Assembly: GCF_037325665.1 (NCBI RefSeq)
Contig: NC_090246.1
Span: 17,718,389-17,782,388, forward strand
DNA: 64,000 bases
Origin: Littorina saxatilis
Lineage: Eukaryota > Mollusca > Gastropoda > Littorinimorpha > Littorinidae
Direction of reading: 5' to 3'
The notes beneath the pieces were generated by a model. It had not been told where the DNA came from and made no database searches. It saw only the letters and a list, made by a program, of their open reading frames with translations. Both the position numbers and the translations under genes were made by a program. Position 1 is the first letter of the stretch; every line of letters begins with the position of its first letter. Shown in pieces: positions 37,281 to 64,000 of the stretch.

Positions 37281-38370
37281 ACACTGTCACAAACGGACAC
37301 AACGTACATAAAAACGCAACTTCGAAAACTCGACTGTTATGCAGTCAGTGCTCGGCAGCCGTAGCCGTAGCACAAATGGTTGTTGATTGGTTGTCCTGTC
37401 CCTTTTCTGACCAATCAGTGGCTTGTTTAGATGGAGACCCACTTTCGCTCACTCACTTTCGCTTCGCTCACTTTCGCTCACTTTCGCTTTTCCGCATTGT
37501 GGATACAGTCACAACCAAAAGCAACAATAGACTACTGTGTTTGAAAATGGAATCTCCAGCAGGAAAAAGAAAAGCGTTGACTTTAGAGCAGCGTGTCGCT
37601 GCCTTTAAAAAACTAGATAGCGGCCAATCATGCCGAGATGCGGCGAAGGAGATGGGATGTGCCCATGTGGTAAAACACAGATCGCGAGGATCAAATCGGA
37701 AAAAGAAGACGTGATGAAGGAGTGGGAGTCAGGTGCGCGAATCGACCAAAAAACTGTGAAACGTCGGAAAACGCAATATGAAGACCTGAACAACGTGGTA
37801 TGGGAGTGGTATGGCAACCATTTATCATTTACCACTCCCCCCTTCCCCCCTCCCCCCCTCCTACTAATCTCTCTCTCGATCTCTCTCTCTTTGTAAGCAA
37901 TCGTTCGAAGGAAACAATAGTTAACACAGCTAAATTTCTGTTCCATGCATTTATGCTGAGACTAGAAAAACCAAGAGCTGACCCAATTTGGTCGAGACAC
38001 TGCGGAATTTCCCGTTGAATGACTGATGAAGAGTCATCTATTTTTAGCTTTGTGACGTCCGACTTGCGTAAGTTTGAATGCACAGTGTGTGTAGGGAACG
38101 GGGTAGGTGGGGGGGGGGGGGGGGGGGGGGTGTGGTTGTTGTTGTTGTTGTTGTTTGCTACATGTATCATTTGTTTACTCACATTTTCAGTGAGTCTCAT
38201 GTTCAATCCAATAAATACATACTACAGGACTGACAAAAAGTGTCTTGTTCATTTTACGTGCTCTTTGTAAAATATTGCCCCGGCCCCTCCACCTGTGAAT
38301 AAGGGACACCTGTCTAATAAGGACACTATTACCATTCCCCAAGGGTGTCCGTTAGAGACAGGTTTTACTG
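37281..38370 (+). mobile_element. pogo/Tigger-type DNA transposon remnant
   Basis: TA is duplicated at 37279-37280 and 38371-38372 within one 33-bp repeat unit. The ends share CTGTC...AACGGACAC in inverted form. From 37547 it encodes MESPAGKRKALTLEQRVAAF...GQSCRDAAKEMGC, then in a second frame GKTQIARIKSEKEDVMKEW and TVKRRKTQYEDLN. This is a CENP-B/Tigger-type DNA-binding domain. One frame change lies near 37670. The DDE catalytic region is missing, so the copy is dead. Confidence 0.85.
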
Positions 38371-38409
38371 TACAGCCATTTCTGCATCATGCAGTCTTCA
38401 AAATACAGC

Positions 38410-38787
38410 CAAGTGTACGTTCTTGTCTATTCTGTCTGGAGACTAGCAGACGATTACATCAGTAACAACGGTACGCATGATAGCACACATTAAGTGCGTC
38501 CCGGGACCTGCTCTTTTCAAGTTTAGTGCGTCCTGGGACCCCCTTCAGGAATTTTTAGTATGATTATTAGGCTTCTAGTGTGTATGGGACGCAGGGACGC
38601 AGATTTTTGGGCGCTCTGTCTAGCTTACAGGAAGCACACAAATTATGGCAGGCACTGAAAACGGCTGTCAGTAAAATGACAGGACATTTTGTGATTGTTT
38701 TGAATTCCTTGACAACATGTACATGTATCAAGACAGCCTTTAATCATGTCTTCACGGAACAGCTTTAAATTAATCCATGATCCATTC
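38410..38787. other. 3' flank of the aldo-keto reductase gene
   Basis: This stretch should contain the 3' untranslated region. GTGCGTCCCGGGACC and GTGCGTCCTGGGACCC occur as a direct repeat near 38492 and 38526. No polyadenylation site is claimed. Confidence 0.35.
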
Positions 38788-48971
<10,184 letters not shown>

Positions 48972-50220
48972 TACCCCTTATCAGGCCATTTAATGGGGAA
49001 CTGCTGGACGACCTGAAATATATGGTTTGAATTTCATGTTTGAATTTCTTATACAATTGTTTTACAGTGAATTTTGAAATGCTAAAGAAGAAGAATTGAC
49101 GTTTTACTGCACATTTAATCAATAAATATGCAAACATGTATGCCAATAATTTGATTAAGTCTTAATTGTCATTCAACTTACTATAATCCATCAGACTTCA
49201 AAGATTGTGGACTTCAAAAATGACAAAACTGTTGAAACTGTACATCAGTGTTTAATATTAAAGTATTGTATACTGCAACTGTCAATAAGCCTTGTCATTT
49301 CATGCAAAGTAGTACATATATTTGATTGAAATAAGCTTCATGCATGCACTAGTACACTGTTAATAGTCCAGCTTTTAACCTGCATCATATGGTACATAAG
49401 TTGCACTAAATTCATAATCATATGCACATAACACAAACACACACACACACACACACAATACTATGACATATAAACAACACAGTGTTTACACACATCAAAT
49501 ACATTTACATAAATAGTAAATACATATGAAGTATCTGTGCACCAACAAGCCGCAGAATATCCACACAAAAAAGTATAGACCGAAGTTTAGCTTTTGGTTT
49601 GGAAGGATACACTGGACTAACAAGTTACAGCCAAGAGCCGTAAAACTGTGCTTAGAGTTAGATAACAAAGTGTGTCAGTCACTGAGTCAGTGTGTTTGGG
49701 GCCACAGTCTCACAGATCGTCAGATGAGTTTCACCATACCTGCAACCTAAAAATGAACGTACGTGTTACTGAATTGAGAAACAAGCGCTTTAAAAAATTT
49801 CGCTGCTGTGCAATAAATACTACTAGCGACTTTCACGGAGCAACACAAAAGAATACCCCATATCTTAAAGTGTTCAGGCACGCGTGTTGTCAGTGATCGA
49901 TGTTGACGCACTTACCAGAAACACTGTCACTGATCTGTCACTGTATCAGTGTGTAGATGTAGTGCAGGGGAAGCAACTTTCAGACCCTAATGCCTGTGTA
50001 TTATACTCCAGTTGTCGAACCTGACAGACAATTTTGACCGAGTCAGTCGGTGTCCAAAATTTGTTACTTGTTCATTAAAATCACAGGTTCACACCATATC
50101 TCTGCTGTGGTTTTTTTTGGGTAAAGCGGGGGTCTCATATTATCCTATACAGCGTTACAGTGCATAGTAAGGCGCGAGGAGAGCTGCCGGAGCCCAGAGT
50201 ATTCCCCTCAGTCAGTCCTG
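48972..50220 (-). promoter_or_regulatory. Upstream region of the aldo-keto reductase gene
   Basis: An acceptor-like TATATTTCAG lies just upstream (minus strand) at about 49015, so the ATG-bearing exon probably has a spliced leader exon. Donor-like sites occur near 49916 (TCTG|GTAAGTGC) and 49740 (TTGCAG|GTATGG). No promoter element is convincing. Confidence 0.3.
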
Positions 50221-50254
50221 AGGCGAGCATCAGTCGCGGTACGTCTAATTACCC

Positions 50255-50369
50255 AAATGAACCCAAATGAATCCAAATGAACCCAAATGATACCCAAATG
50301 AACCCAAATGATACCCAAATGATACCATTTATATAAAAATGAATAAGAGTGTGTGTATGTGAATGAGAG

Positions 50370-50419
<50 letters not shown>

Positions 50420-50420
50420 G
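50255..50420. repeat. ACCCAAATGA short tandem repeat and (TG)n array
   Basis: About seven units of (T)ACCCAAATGA at 50255-50325 are followed by a (TG)n array at 50373-50418. Confidence 0.9.
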
Positions 50421-50733
50421 CTGTGTAAGATTGGACGTAATTTGTGGAGTTGTATTCATCAAAACGTGACAGGTATGGGTACTGATTTTTTTGGTGATCA
50501 CCATTCAGTTATTTCATGTTTGCTCAATGCCCCATCCCATATGTGTCAGTGTGTGTAAGATGGCAACACAGGTCTTTCAATTGGTATCTTTGAATTGTGA
50601 TCACCATTCAGTTATTTCACGTTTGCTCAGTGTCCCGTTTATCGCAAAGGATCTTCTCAGTGTTCGGTCACGGTTGCTTGATATATGATTTGAAAATCTT
50701 ATCACACTTGAAAGCTGAGAGAGTGGAGATGTC

Positions 50734-64000
<13,267 letters not shown>

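Overview
The window looks like nuclear DNA of a marine gastropod mollusc. Genes are widely spaced, with small exons bounded by GT/AG splice sites and long introns. Intergenic and intronic DNA is full of long (GA)n and (CA)n arrays, tRNA-derived SINEs with GAAGAA or TTATCC tails, MITEs, LINE pieces and LTR elements. A short Toll-like receptor and the repeat families fit molluscs; assignment to a Littorina-like snail is an impression, not a result. There are no bacterial operons, rRNA genes or CRISPR arrays.

Four genes can be supported. (1) 2529-2716 (-): the first two coding exons of a Dok-7-like adaptor (start of its PH domain); the rest lies to the left, outside the window. (2) 5978-17907 (-): a complete three-exon Toll-like receptor of 711 residues. 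(3) 38788-48971 (-): a complete six-exon aldo-keto reductase of 286 residues with all four catalytic residues. (4) 50734 to beyond the right end (+): a PHD-finger plus OTU-protease gene, split inside its OTU active-site motif by an LTR retrotransposon.

The rest is mostly mobile DNA. 7911-11008, in a TLR intron, is a 3.1 kb element with terminal inverted repeats of about 270 bp. It carries a decayed gene for an uncharacterised protein with PIN/FEN-like acidic motifs. A relative of that protein sits in a second inverted-repeat element at about 43805-47241, in an aldo-keto reductase intron. Two such elements suggest an undescribed DNA transposon group, and this is my main candidate for something new. 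A family of about 0.85 kb occurs seven times (about 2952, 18269, 20159, 27583, 28188, 29518 and 30591). It has subterminal inverted ATTTAGTCAAG motifs, a central microsatellite and a 3' mini-hairpin, resembling the non-autonomous Helentron (DINE-1/HINE) plan.

53710-62523 is a Ty3/Gypsy element that looks whole except for one large break: a second, gag-only LTR element (56032-59665) inserted into it. Smaller items include a LINE reverse transcriptase (14520-16308), a pogo/Tigger remnant (37281-38370) and its small relatives, a TTAA-site MITE in two copies, a mariner remnant, SINEs with perfect 11-bp target duplications and several minisatellites. The Dok-7, TLR and aldo-keto reductase genes share the minus strand, but nothing suggests they work together.
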